Part shown: in pieces, positions 34,790 through 46,738 of the stretch | Numbering within the stretch: the first letter of the stretch is position 1 | Layout of the letters: every line of letters begins with the position of its first letter | Assembly: GCF_958298935.1 (NCBI RefSeq) | Contig: NC_084927.1 | Location: 19,976,001-20,040,000, forward strand | DNA length: 64,000 nt | Direction: 5' to 3' | Origin: Phragmites australis | Taxonomy: Eukaryota > Streptophyta > Magnoliopsida > Poales > Poaceae | The notes under the pieces: model-generated | Database searches by the model: none | The model's input: the letters and a program-made list of their open reading frames with translations, nothing else | Told to the model about the DNA's origin: nothing | Position numbers and translations under genes: made by a program

Positions 34790-37700
34790 CTACAAGGATC
34801 AATTGAGAAAACATGGAGCCATGGTCTACCATGGAGTAATGGCTTCAAGTTTCTGTTAGCAACAAAGGTGGAGGTTTGACCCGTCTAAGGCAACATCTGT
34901 GTGGCTTGCAAGGGCAAGTGGTGATGTGCGATAATATACCGCATAATGTTAAGGAGGTACTATTGAAGCAAGTGGTATTGGGGAGACAAAGGAAGAGGCA
35001 AACAAAAAAATGTCTCTTTGTTGAAAAGTACCTTATGGAAAATGATTATGGAATAGCTAGCAATGCAGCTAATATTCCTCTTGATGAAGAGGGGTAGTTT
35101 CAGATGGCAGTGAAAGAGTCACTAAAGGATCTTGGCATACTTGGTGGTAGCTCTCCAGCTTTTTGTAAGGCAAGTGGCACTGGTAGTAGAGCTGCAAGTA
35201 GCTTAGGTAGTCAAAGTATACTTGACAGGTTCTGTGTTTCAAAAGTTCCCTTTGATATAGATTTGGCATGCAGTAGAGCACCCTCGCAGCATTGGGTAGA
35301 CATTATGCTTAGGGGATGCCAAGGATAGACTTGGGAAAGCTTTGGTGAAGTGATTCCATACCAATGATATTTCTAGAAGGAAAGTAAACTGCTCATACTT
35401 TCAAGCAGCCATTAAGTTGGCTCAACAACTTGGTGAGGGTGTGCCTATCCCAATAGGAGGAGACATAGATGGCCCACTGTTGGATAAGAATTGTGATGAG
35501 ATGGATGCTCACATGGCTAATTTCAAGAAAGATTGTGATCGACTTGGAGTGATCATCATGTGTGATTCATATACATGTCCTACCATGATGTGCATTATTA
35601 ACTTCATGATCTTTTGAAATGGACGGATGTTCTTCCATAAGCCTGCGAATGCAACTAATTTTGTCTAAAATGTAGATTTTATTTATGACTATATAAGAGA
35701 GGTGGTAGTTGATGAGGTTGGGGCTAAGTTTGATGTCCAAATTGTAACATATAATAGTTTCAACTACAAGAAAACATGCAAGATACTCATTGAAGAGTAT
35801 CCATTGGCAGCCATGTGCAGCTCATATTATCAATTTGATGCTGAAGGACATAGCATGTTTCAATGATGTTGTAGAAGTAGTGGACAGTGCAAAGTGGATA
35901 TGTAGACTATAACCATAACAGGTAACACTTGTATAATTTAGAAATTTATGTTGAATACACATGTACATGTGCACTTACTCTTTCCTATCTTTTCATGCTC
36001 CATGCTACAATGAGAGAGAAGATAGGTGGACAGTTGATTCAGTGGAATGCCACTAGGTTTGGCATAATTTTCATGTTCTTACAGAGTTTTTGGTACAGGT
36101 AGGATAAGTTCAAGGCATGAATGGTATCTAATAAATGGACCAATAGTGAATGTAGAAATGAAGAGGATTGTGCTTTCACATATGATTGCTTGACAAATAA
36201 GCAATGGTGTGAGAACATGCAATTAGTGTTGAAAGCAGTCTCGCCAATCTGCTTTGTACTAGACTTTGCTCATTAGCAAAAGAATGGAACCATATATGGA
36301 TTCTTGCCAAAGATGTTACGTGTGGTCGATGAAATACGTGCTAACTTAAGCCACAAACAACATCTACTAGAGAGGGTAACAAAAGCAATCAATAGGAGGA
36401 ATATCTTCTCAATGAGACTCTCATGTTTGTAGGTAAGAAATCATGAATGATCTAAAAATCTATTCAATTCATATTCTTATTCATGCATTCTAAATTTTTA
36501 AATTTGTACAAATATTTAAGGCATCTCAGACGAGTTATCGGAAATTCCATTCTTTCTATTCATTAATACTATATAACATAGGCCTTATACACACAAGCAA
36601 TGGAGAGCATACACGGGATGCAGAAGAACTGCCTGATGAGTATCGGAATCCTATCCTGGTCAGAGTAGCGCTCCCCAGCGCACTATCGCATATAGTTAGT
36701 TTTTTTGAGCCTATGTCTGATTGGTGGCAAAATCCCCCTTTAGGGGGGATTTAGGGGGGTAGGTTTTAAAATAATTGTTCCTGCCCTAAGAATAGCTCTC
36801 TCTCTAATACTCTTGGGTAGGTTTTAGGGGGTAGATTTCTTTTAGGTTACTAATAACCTTCTTTTTGCTCTTCTAGGTTGTATCTAGTAGCCCACTCTTC
36901 TTCTGTTAACCCCCCCAACGGTTAAGAGTAGAGGAACGTAAAAAAGATCATTAAAAAAGCGAATGGCCCACAAAAAAGAAGAATCCTAGAACAAAATGGG
37001 AGGTCGCTAACCAACTTCTCGCGCCCCGCTCCGAAACAAAGAAAAAGGTGCGTGCCGCACTCACGAGGGACTGCCAGTGAGATACTGGAGGAAGGGTATT
37101 GCTGAACTTCTTTGCCTTCATAGTTGTTGCACTTGATCTCGAAGCACCATACATGACCAAATTGGCACAAAAACCAAGTTTCATATTTGTTGTAACATTG
37201 ACACTCAAGAATGTTGCAAGCTCACCTTCTAAGGCACCAGCTGCAAATGAACATTTTGCTATGTTTAGCTCAAAGAGAGGGTTGTTTGGGGGAGATGGTG
37301 CTACATGCTCAGCACTTGGTGGCCGTATGAGCGTAGGTACTATACTTTTTATGGTGCCATTACAAGTTTTTCTACTTTTGATACTATAGTTGCAAGTTTG
37401 TTTACTTTTGTAATTCATTGTAACCGATTGGGTGACTCGTATGGAGGACAGTTCAAATAACTACAAAAGCTTGTAATACGCTTTGTTTCACACAATGCAT
37501 GTCATCAAGTGGGTGTGAGCGAAACTGGAGCTTATTTGCTTTGGTTCATACTATACTGAGAAATTGGTTAGGTTATGAGAAATTGCACAGGTTGGTGTAT
37601 GTGCATTATAATTTGAAGTTGCGCATCCAACAATTTGAAGTTGACATGCAAAGCTTTCAAGAAAAGGAATCTAATCAATGTAACATCATGATGGATGTTG

Positions 37701-38335
37701 CTCTATATGAAGAAGGGAATCCAATTATAGATTGGTTGTGCAACTCTATGAGTGAGTCTACGCCTACTCTCGATAAAAATGATGACAATGATCTTGAATC
37801 CCTCGCACCTAAAAGATTGGTGATGGATGAGTTAGAACTGGAGGAGTAGTTGCATTTAAGAGGAAGCTTTCTCTTGGTAAAACGTGTGGTCAGAGGAAGA
37901 TGCATTTGGAGGAAGTGGAAGAAGGTATTGCATCTAATTTTGAATCAGATTCTTCATCGTAGCCCGGTTTATGCCGAGTCAGGGGACATCAATTCTAATG
38001 ATGATGGTGATGGTGCGTTCCAATCAAATTCTACATATTCTTTTGACAATTATGATTTTTTTGTCAACATCATATAACTTTATTTCTTGAAAATCTAATT
38101 TATTGCAAATGTGATTATGATATTGGTGGTGATGAAGCTAGAGCCCATGGTGGTGGAGCCGGTGGTTATGATGACTTAACTCAGTTGCATGTTACATTCA
38201 AATTTATATGATATATAAGTGCATATAGACTTATATTTTATATTGTAGGTGGCAGGTTTGAGAAAGTAGCATCTATCCATCAAAGATCAACTAGGAAAAA
38301 GAAGCCAACTTTGCTTAAGAGTGTCTACAAAATCT
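34790..38335 (+). pseudogene. hAT-superfamily transposase, decayed
   Basis: Ordered plus-strand fragments match a plant BED/DUF659/hAT-C transposase. A BED finger (WSHGLPWSNGFKF then GGLTRLRQHLCGLQGQVV, 34812-34925) has lost its CxxC cysteines. A DUF659 part reads IIMCDSYTCPTMMCIINFM (about 35550), FIYDYIREVVVDEVGA (35680) and YKKTCKILIEEYP (35760). A C-terminal dimerisation region reads SSSGCERNWSLFALVHT (37502) and KLRIQQFEVDMQ. A basic tail 'RSTRKKKPTLLKSVYKI' ends at about 38335. Stops and frameshifts occur throughout, and the stretch 36440-37490 replaces expected sequence. It cannot encode active transposase. Confidence 0.85.
36440..37490. other. Non-hAT sequence interrupting the transposase remnant
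   Basis: The expected hAT segment between 'MRLSCL' and 'SSSGCERNWS' is replaced by about 1 kb of unrelated DNA. It contains an exact 9-bp inverted repeat AAATCCCCC/GGGGGATTT at 36730-36752, with further GGGGGTAG(A/G)TTT pieces to about 36840. The ORF at 37099-37389 (96 aa) has no recognised motif. It is either an insertion or an intron of the transposase. Confidence 0.4.
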
Positions 38336-38633
38336 AAAATGTAAGATGCACTTCTAGTCCTTTATATTGTGAATTGATGTAATGATAAGATTATGAATAT
38401 TTCACATGTAAATATTTATAGTGATGCAAGCCTCCAAGAAAGAACAAGATGTGATGCTCTTTATTGGTGCATGTGCTTGTGTGAATATTTTGTTGGTGAT
38501 ATTTTGGAATACAATTGTTCATTTGACACTTTGTTGATGTTATGTGCTTCGAAGTTCAACATGTAACATTTTGGACTACATTTATTTTTTGCAATCATGT
38601 CAAAGGACTATGCATTTAGATAATATTATTACA

Positions 38634-38777
38634 GCTTTTTTTCAAAGTGAAGGCTACACCTACACAGCTATAAAAGAGCTGAGCGAGCACCTCCGGAGTG
38701 GACACCGGGACTCGAATCTGGATCACCTACTTGGAAGCTACCTCTAGGAACCACTCGGTTCAACAACCCCCTTTTTG
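38634..38777 (-). mobile_element. SINE with 11-bp target-site duplication
   Basis: Read on the minus strand it has a Pol III A-box-like stretch (ACCGAGTGGTTC) and, about 35 bp on, a B box GATTCGAGTCC close to GGTTCGANNCC. It ends in an A-run next to 38634. Perfect 11-bp duplications ATATTATTACA flank it (38623-38633 and 38778-38788). The 144-bp length, internal promoter, A-tail and target duplication define a tRNA-related SINE. Family name is not assigned. Confidence 0.85.
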
Positions 38778-38912
38778 ATATTATTACATTTGGTATAATA
38801 AATCTATCTAATATGCTATAGATCTATTATATTGTCTCATTTCTTTGTTGTTATATGCAATTTGTAATGATTAGTTTATTAGAGACAATTTCTATCAAAT
38901 TCATGCCATTTT

Positions 38913-39501
38913 TTTATTTTTGTTTGAATTAGATTTCAATAAATCTGATATATCATATTTACCCAAATCCGTTGACAACTTTGTTGTCCTAGCAACTCTT
39001 TGCAGTTCAGTGACGGTACCCATGTTGTGCCACAGGAAGAAACACAGGACACCCAGAACGGAGCTCCCAGGCAGCGATCTGCGTCTGAGGAGTCCTCAAC
39101 AGCGAAGGCAAAGAGATTAATACATCAAAGATGGCTTCAACACAAGCAGGGGCAACCAGCCTTGCATACAACAGCACACGAAACAGAGCGAGAGTTTTTC
39201 CCTCTTCCCCTACCACACATCCTTACCGAAAACAGCTGTACACACACAGGGCTACATCTTATACTGCCCAAAATCTCAAAGCACTCCCTGCGCCTTTCAC
39301 CACCCGCGGCGGCCTTTGGTTAACAGTTAACCAAATAGCTTCGGAGAAACTAGGAGCACCCCAGATTGATAGCCTCCTGGTTTCCGTCAGCGACAAAATT
39401 TGCAACCAGTCTCGTGAGCCTCCGGTGACCAACGCATCACAGAACATAGTACATATTCAAAGGTAGAAGAGGATGGAAATGTGAAAACTGGATTGCAACA
39501 G
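38913..39501 (-). promoter_or_regulatory. Probable 3' UTR and poly(A) signal of the Mei2-like gene
   Basis: Downstream of the stop at 39502 the first AATAAA on the minus strand that I found is at 38918-38913, giving a 3' UTR of about 0.58 kb. No other gene lies between. The exact cleavage site cannot be read from sequence. Confidence 0.4.
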
Positions 39502-42500
39502 TCAAAAGTTGGGTGATGTGGTTAGTGCTTCACGCGGCAGAGGTTGGGTCACAGTCTCCCTGGTGATGCAGCCTGGAATGTCACCACATCTTTTCGGAGG
39601 ATTCTCGCCTTTGGCAGGAGCAGATAGGATGTCACGGTGGTTTTCTTCACAGCTCAAAATCCTGGATCTCCCCGGCCTGGAACGGACGTTCATTCCCACA
39701 GGGAATGGTTCCTGAGGAAAGTACCAGGTCAAAGACAAAGAAAAGTTACTGCATATGTTTGGGCTTGTTTGACTTTAACTAATGAAAAAGTGACCATCTA
39801 GATTGTTGGCGTAGATGGAATCTATCAGTTGAAAAATGAAAAATAATTATCAATTACACTTTCATCAGTCAACACAAAAGGGAAACCAGAACATATATAC
39901 TTGTTTTCTTAGGATTAGGAAACAAGAACACTGAAGGATGACAGCGTTCGGAAACATAAACACTCAGATTATAATCATCCCAGGGGATTCGAGAAGGATG
40001 GCAGTGATGTTGTATTTAGGGCAGGTGATGCTGATATGGCACAAGAGAGTATCTAGTACATATATTAAATAAAAATGTTTGTCCAAATTTAGCTAAATTA
40101 ATGATAGTTATCTTCTTGAATGTCAACACTCACAAGACATTAAGTATTACATTAACTCTATTCGGTTGCACAAAGCTGACAAACCTTTTAACTTCTATGA
40201 AGGGAATACAGTATAGATCTCACGCTATCATCACAATAAAAGAGATGGCAACTGCTAGTAAGTTTGCACTAGCATATTTGAAGGATAAGCAGGCATTGCA
40301 TTCAGAGCAATGTTCAGAAACAGCTAGTCATCATAGACCATGATACAACAAATAACAGAGAGAGATGGACAATTAGAGAACATACTTGATCTCCTGCATT
40401 CGGACCATCTGAGTGGAAGAGTATAGGGCGGCAGCGTTTATCCTCATTCATCAAACTTGAGTTCTGGAAATGAGCAACTAGAGCTGATTTCCCTTGGATT
40501 CTAGCATAAGCAAGTGATGCCACTTTCTCACTATTGAATTTCTCCCACCTTTTCCCGTTAAATGACTGTAAAAGAAAGGCATAGACATGCTAAAATTGTT
40601 CATGTACCACACCATTAAAGATCACAGAAAGTGTCTTGAAACATGGATTCAGAAATTCTCAAGAACTTGGCAAGCTATATCTAAAAGGCACCAATAATAA
40701 TTCATTATTGGCGAATACAGATAAAAAATGAAAGAGAATGTAGAAGTGAAAATGAGAGCAGGATTTGAGGGGTTGCCTATAAATGAATAGAATAATTATT
40801 ACCAAATACTAATACCGATGCTACAGGTATTTGATATGTTCTAAAATCTCACCTTATAAAATGGAACAATATGCTCAGGATTGATCATGTTGATGAATGC
40901 ATAACCAACATTGCACTTATTCTGGAAATGGAAATTATTAGCAGTTATTCCAACAAATATCTGCTAACAAAGACTAAGAGAAGCTCCACTCACCTTAAAG
41001 TCAATTGGCAGGTAGATAAAATCATAAGTTCCCTTATGATTTTCATCAATAACAGCCAAAAGCATCTTTGACGTGTACCTGCATCACCATAAAGATTAAA
41101 CGAAACATCAAAACTTGCATGACTTAAAAATTAAAATATAGAAGCTCTTGCGCAGGAAACTTGAATAAATCTCAGATATGTACTTGTTTGGGATATTCTT
41201 TATCATCAGTGTAGTTCGGAAGTCTTCGCCCCGGACTATACGCTCAATATCAAGTTCATACAGCCTTTTATTGTCAGATTGACTAGGACTCAGCTCATTT
41301 CTTCGGCTCCGCATCCGTTCACCAGGTGAATCAAATGAGGATTGGATGGGAGCCATATGACTCCTTCGATGGAACATATGCCCCCTATGCTGAGATGGAG
41401 CACTCATGTGTGCAGGAGACATGGCTGGGTCCATGAAAGTTCCTCCTGTGTGAGGAAACATACTATTGGGCTCCAACCGATGCAGATGTGGACTGCCAGG
41501 AAAACCCATGCTTCCAGCACTCCCAGGTTGGAAGCCTGATGCCTCCATCATCTTCACTGCATACCCATGCTGCCTATCCCAAATTGATGGATTGACAGCT
41601 GGTGCAGATCCCACATGTTGATGATCCATAGGGATGGTATTTTCAATCATGTGAGATGGTGCTCTTGAAATTCCATGCACTTGCATCAACGGACGAGATG
41701 GCATATTATTGATAAATGGGCCAGTGCTAGGCCATAGCATGGGAGAAGAGGGCTGATGATGTAAGTTAACTGAATTACTCCGCACTAATTGGTGACCATG
41801 GAGGTGGCAGTTGCTAGTTATTGAAAACCCGAGTCCTGTACAACAAATGGTAGACCTAAGTAAGCAATCGCTTAGAATATTATAGTTATCATAAGATACA
41901 AAAGCTTTCTTGTAATTGACATCAAAGCATCCATGCTTGTAAGATGGCATTTTGAGAAATCACAGGAAGGCGGAGAGAAATAGAATGGCAACAAACCTAA
42001 TATGCAAACTTGTTTATGCGAGAAATACTATGTATACATCAGCAAATAAGGGCACCAAGATTTAATAGTTGACACCTTCAGTATGAGCAGAAGAATGATC
42101 GCTCAGACTCCCAGAACCTCCTTTGTAAATATGCCTCCCATCCATTGCTTCAGCAGCTCTAGCATTGCTCTTAAAACCAATGATTGGCATTATGCTTAAG
42201 TTATAAGGGATACCATTAGTTTGTCTATTGTTAAACTCAGGTAGAGAATGAGGATGAAAAGTACTAGTGTCTTGAAAGCCACAATCCATTTGCCCATTAT
42301 TATGTCCATTCATCTTTCCATGTAAATGGTTGTGCTCATCAAGAGCATAGTGGTTGCTTTGTGACCCTGCATCCGCAATTCCAACAGGAGAGGATATACC
42401 TGGTATGGTAGTTGAGGGAAGATCCAGAAAACTTTTTCCCTGTCTGAATTGGTATATCGGTGTCTGAACTCTAGAAGCTAAAACCTGAACGGTTCCACTT

Positions 42501-45500
42501 TCCGGACCAGTGGATTTGATGGATGCAATATTGACGGAACCTTGCATTATGCCCTTTACAGGTCAGTAAATACAGCAAAAGCGGAAACATATTTAAACAT
42601 TAGAAATCAAAATGCATACCAAAGCATGTTGAATGACTATTTTTACTTCCCAGTTTGCATACACCAAACTGGCCCAGCTCCAACTCAGGAGACATCTGCT
42701 GCATCAAACTGCAGCACAAAAAACTAAAATTACTACAAAAACAGATGTAAGATCACGGTGACTTCATATACAACTGTGGTTTAGGTGTTCGTGGGCAGGT
42801 CAGTTGTGAGATGTACACACAAGAAGCTCGTTGAAAAGTGAAACGTAATCAGTATTGAACATGGCTCTTAGAAATGTAATACTGAATGAATACAATAGAA
42901 AAAAAAAAGAACAAGCAAGCAAATTATGGGCCAACAGTATTACCGTTTAGTACCACCCGGACAGCTGGGCTCCAATTTGATTTGCTTTCCTGCAATATCA
43001 CTCCTGTTTAAGGCAGATCGTGCAGCTTCAGCTGCTCTAACATCATAAAACTCTATCGATTTGTGATGACAATTGTCTGAAGTATTCTGAATCTGCAAAG
43101 AAAATTACTTAGTAGTTTTCACCAGAAATAAGAGCTAGTTAATGTAAGACTGTACCTCCTTGATTTCACCATAGATACCAAATATGCGGTGAAGATCATC
43201 ATTAGTTACAGAAGTGTCAAGGTTAAATACTACAAGTGTGCCCTGGGTAATATCTTTCTCCAAAGGATAGTCCTAACAGAATGGTGTCACCATTAGATTG
43301 TGTACCAGCTATCAAACATGCAAATATACACATAGTTCCAGTGCAAACTGACAAAACATAGACAACTTCATAGACTTACTCAGGTAAAAGTAAAAAAAGA
43401 ATAGGAAACAAACACTATAACTTCACAGTAACCAAATGTCTCACAACAAAGTCAGAAAAGACATGGCGAAAGCATGGTTTAGCAAGTGGAATTATATCAT
43501 GTGAATACCTTTGGAATGGAGTAATGTATGTCAAGTTTCCTACGTCTGAGTGGCTTGCTTTGAAGGGCCTTCATAGCATTTTCTGCTGATCTTACATCAT
43601 AGTAAGATACCATAACAACACCGAGATGTTTGCAAGAAGCGTTTAGTGTATGGATGTCTCCATATTGCTAAAAGGAAACTAAATATCATTAGATTGAAAT
43701 CCTCTGCCTCAGGGTAAGTCTAGCTGAAAAATGAAGACTTACCCCAAATAAGAATTTCAATGCAGAATCCTCGACATTGCTATCAATGTTTCTGACAAAA
43801 AGGATTCTCGAGGGTAGTTCACTATTCAGTTGGCCATTTAACCTAGTTTGACCATTATTGGCTCCACCATTAACTTCTGACAAATTGCTATTTCCATCAG
43901 CTTCCAATTCCATTCCGCCTCCAGTATAGAATATATCATCATCAATGTCATCCTGATTACTAGCTTGGGCAGTATACCCAACATCGTCAAGAACACCTGA
44001 CAGTAAGTCATCATCATCAGGGAGCAGATCACCAATTATTTGGGCCTCAATCTCCTTGGTCAACTCAAAAGGCTCATCATCAACATGGTTGAGATCAACT
44101 TTTTCAACAAGCTGACCAACAATGCCCTTCTTTGGTGTTAATCTTACTGCACAACAGCAAATGAAAACTAGCTCAAAATGAGTACTTAAATTGCGGTTGA
44201 AATCAGACTATCGCTTTTTGCTTAGATGTGGCATGAAAGGTTGAATCTTTAATAACCAAGTGGATTCTTTCAGCCAGTGGAAAGGAATGGTGAATAAAGA
44301 AGCAAGATTCTTACAAAAAATAAAAAAAGGAAACTAAATTCAGTTTTGTCGTTGATTGGTAAAGCCGATTATGCAAATACTTATTTAAAGCAAGGATACA
44401 TGATCATCATCTATGTGTATTGAAGAGGAAGACATGAGATATTTATACAAGTTGGGACCTCCCTTATGACAACAAACCTATGTTATGTGTTGCCTTGATT
44501 AATCTCATGAGAAGACAATTACAATGAAGATGTGTCTAGATCTCCTATGAATCTCGACGAGTTCTCTTGTGATCTAAATCCTAAAACTCTTGTCGGATAA
44601 ATATGATCGTGGCTTGAATCTGTTTTGGGTCTCAATGGGTTGCTTCTGCTTCTATCTGACCTTGTGTTGCTCCAGTTTTGCTCTTCTTCTAGCTTGCCCT
44701 TTTTGGCCCCTTTTTATTGATGCACCCCTTCCCCTCCTTATATAGTCGAGTCAAAAAGGTGTATCCTACTCGGAGTCTCGAGTGTAACCTACCCAAATTG
44801 TGTTGTCTGGAGGATTATTCCCTAATCCAGAGATAGTTTTCCTGTAGAACGCGATGAACCGATTGAAATATCCGCACATACCTTATTTACCTCACGGTGG
44901 TTATTAAACCTATTGCCCAAGATGATGGATACGTGTACAATGGTACTGCATCCTCAGCATATATTGTATTTCTAGTAATTTCTTAATTATTAATTATCAA
45001 ATCCTCATCAAGTTTACTTATATTCTTTTTTGTTCATCTTTATACTACTTTTTCCCTTATCCTTTCTTCCTTTAACTATTGCAGGTAGATGGAAGCGGTT
45101 CATTGTTCAGTATTAAGGCCCTGCCTGACACAACTTATCAACAGTTTATGCTTCTCAGAAGCCATAAACTGTGCCAAATAGGCTGAGCTTATGCTGACTT
45201 TTGAAAAGCTGATAAGTTGGCTTCTGATAAAATAAACCAAAAGCTGATAAGCTAGCTAAGTGTGGCTTCTCTAAAAAGTTATGTGCTGAAAGCCTAAAAA
45301 TTAAGGCCATAAGCTAATAGCTTTTTTCAGAAGCCCAAGCCATAAGCAGCTTTTTAGCAAAAGTCTATAAGTTTCAGTTATGCTAAACAGGGCCTAAGTA
45401 CTCCAACAAAGAAAAAAGAAAAGCAAGAGATAAAGTATGATGGCTAACTTTTCTTGTAAAAAATGTCTGGAAGGGAGCTCGAGAAAAGTCCACTTTCATA

Positions 45501-46686
45501 TTGGGTCCCATTTAAATTCTCCCTTCTCCCTTCCAGAGGTAAAGCCAACAGCTTGGAAAATGAATCATGATGGTGTACAGGATCTTGATCAGCTCTCCAG
45601 GAAGATGGCAGCAAGTTAACATTTTTTTGGCCCAACAGCTTGTCCTGAAGGCCAAATGGAGTTTCCTGGTCCATTAGCTGATCCACTACCGTCGTACCAA
45701 CAGCCTTGAGCTTTTGAAGTGGAGAAGATGCAACAGACTTGCTTCCCAAAATTAATGAAAATCTGCCTGTTTTGAGAAGAAACAGATCAGCTGTCATCAA
45801 ACGAATACAGCAACACCAAGCCCAAATAAGTATCATGAAGCAAAATTAGCAATGTTTAGTGGAAGAATTGCGTAGGCAATACTGCCAAGACCCCTCTTGA
45901 AAACAGTTGCCAACCAAATCTGCTGGATTTGGTTTGATCTCTACATAGAAATGCAGCTACCTAAAACTACCAGGAAAATGCCATGCCCATCCTCAGATCT
46001 TGTTCAATCAGTCCAACTGAGGAAACACGAATGCCCCACATCTCCCAACTACTACATCTGGTCTGGTTTACTTATCGTTTAGGGCCGATCACCCATGCAC
46101 ACCTTTGATCATTAGTCTTTCTAAACTGATAATAGAAAGAATTAACAAAATTGTGCATTTGATGGCGAATCTATTAATATCATTCTCATGTGAGACATAT
46201 AGATACTTTGATGTAAAATAGTGATCCAAGAAAGTTTAACCACACGTAGTCTAGGATGACATCTATTTGGAGCGGAGGCTGTGATATGCAAATCAATTTT
46301 TTTACTAGGCACAATTTTGTTAAGGGCAGAGAAAGCCCACCAAAAGAAAACTAAGTGAACCACAATGTGAACCAAATCCTCAGGTGCTCACCAGCATGCT
46401 CAGGAAAGTAACCTGGCTTCAAAAGTCCAACTTGTCTCTACAAAGGAATTCGACATGATGAAACAAATTAGCCTAGCTCTGGTAGTGCATCATAGTAACT
46501 AGGTCGTCCGGGCGATTCGATTAAAAACTACTATTCCACCCCCAAAAGTAGGAGCGCGAACCATCAGTACTCATCATTTCAAGGAGAGAACACAAATCTT
46601 TCCAGGGAAAGATCCACTTCATGAAAGGATTCAAGCAGAAATTTTGCAAAGTACAGCCGGGTCACCTCAGTGCCACCGAAGCTCAT
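39502..46686 (-). CDS. Mei2-like RNA-binding protein (OML type), 972 aa, 14 exons
   Basis: Mei2-like proteins are plant RNA-binding regulators of meiosis and growth. Exons (minus): 46686-46666, 46437-46392, 45766-45449, 44146-43743, 43667-43509, 43272-43156, 43092-42944, 42708-42665, 42540-42076, 41835-41184, 41078-40994, 40921-40853, 40565-40386, 39711-39502. All introns are GT-AG and phases agree, giving 2,919 nt. RRM1 (residues about 243-316) has ILFVRNIDSNVEDSALKFLF and YYDVRSAENAMKAL. RRM2 (about 328-402) has GTLVVFNLD and FYDVRAAEAARSAL. The C-terminal Mei2 RRM (about 783-905) has TTLMIKNIPNKYTSKMLL and NVGYAFINM. 'NGLFSSS..DIF'-type and acidic 'LLPDDDDLLSG' motifs precede RRM1. Length fits rice OML3/OML4 (about 950-1000 aa). 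The start is the ATG whose exon joins in phase to the RQVG motif. It is conserved and probably functional. Confidence 0.9.
45117..45394. mobile_element. Tourist/Harbinger-like MITE in intron 3 of the Mei2-like gene
   Basis: The 278-bp element starts GGCCCTGCCTGACACAACTT and ends ATGCTAAACAGGGCC. It is flanked by TAA on both sides (45114-45116 and 45395-45397). The interior holds opposed 'gcttatgctgacttttg'/'agcttttttcagaagcc' type pieces that could fold into a long hairpin. It sits in the intron between the exons 45766-45449 and 44146-43743, well away from the splice sites (nearest about 55 bp). Confidence 0.8.
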
Positions 46687-46738
46687 CGGTCAAGAAGGGC
46701 GATTCAGACTCCGGAGAAAGAAGGTGGAATGGGGGCAT
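46667..46738 (-). other. Upstream ORF overlapping the Mei2-like start codon
   Basis: A 23-codon ORF starts at the ATG at 46738 and ends with TGA at 46669-46667, one base before the exon-1 donor. It overlaps the main ATG (46686) in another frame. Its last residues, SPFLTDELRW, resemble the family N-terminus that normally precedes (S/T)ERQVG. It may therefore be either a regulatory uORF or the ancestral N-terminus separated by a small indel. Confidence 0.5.
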
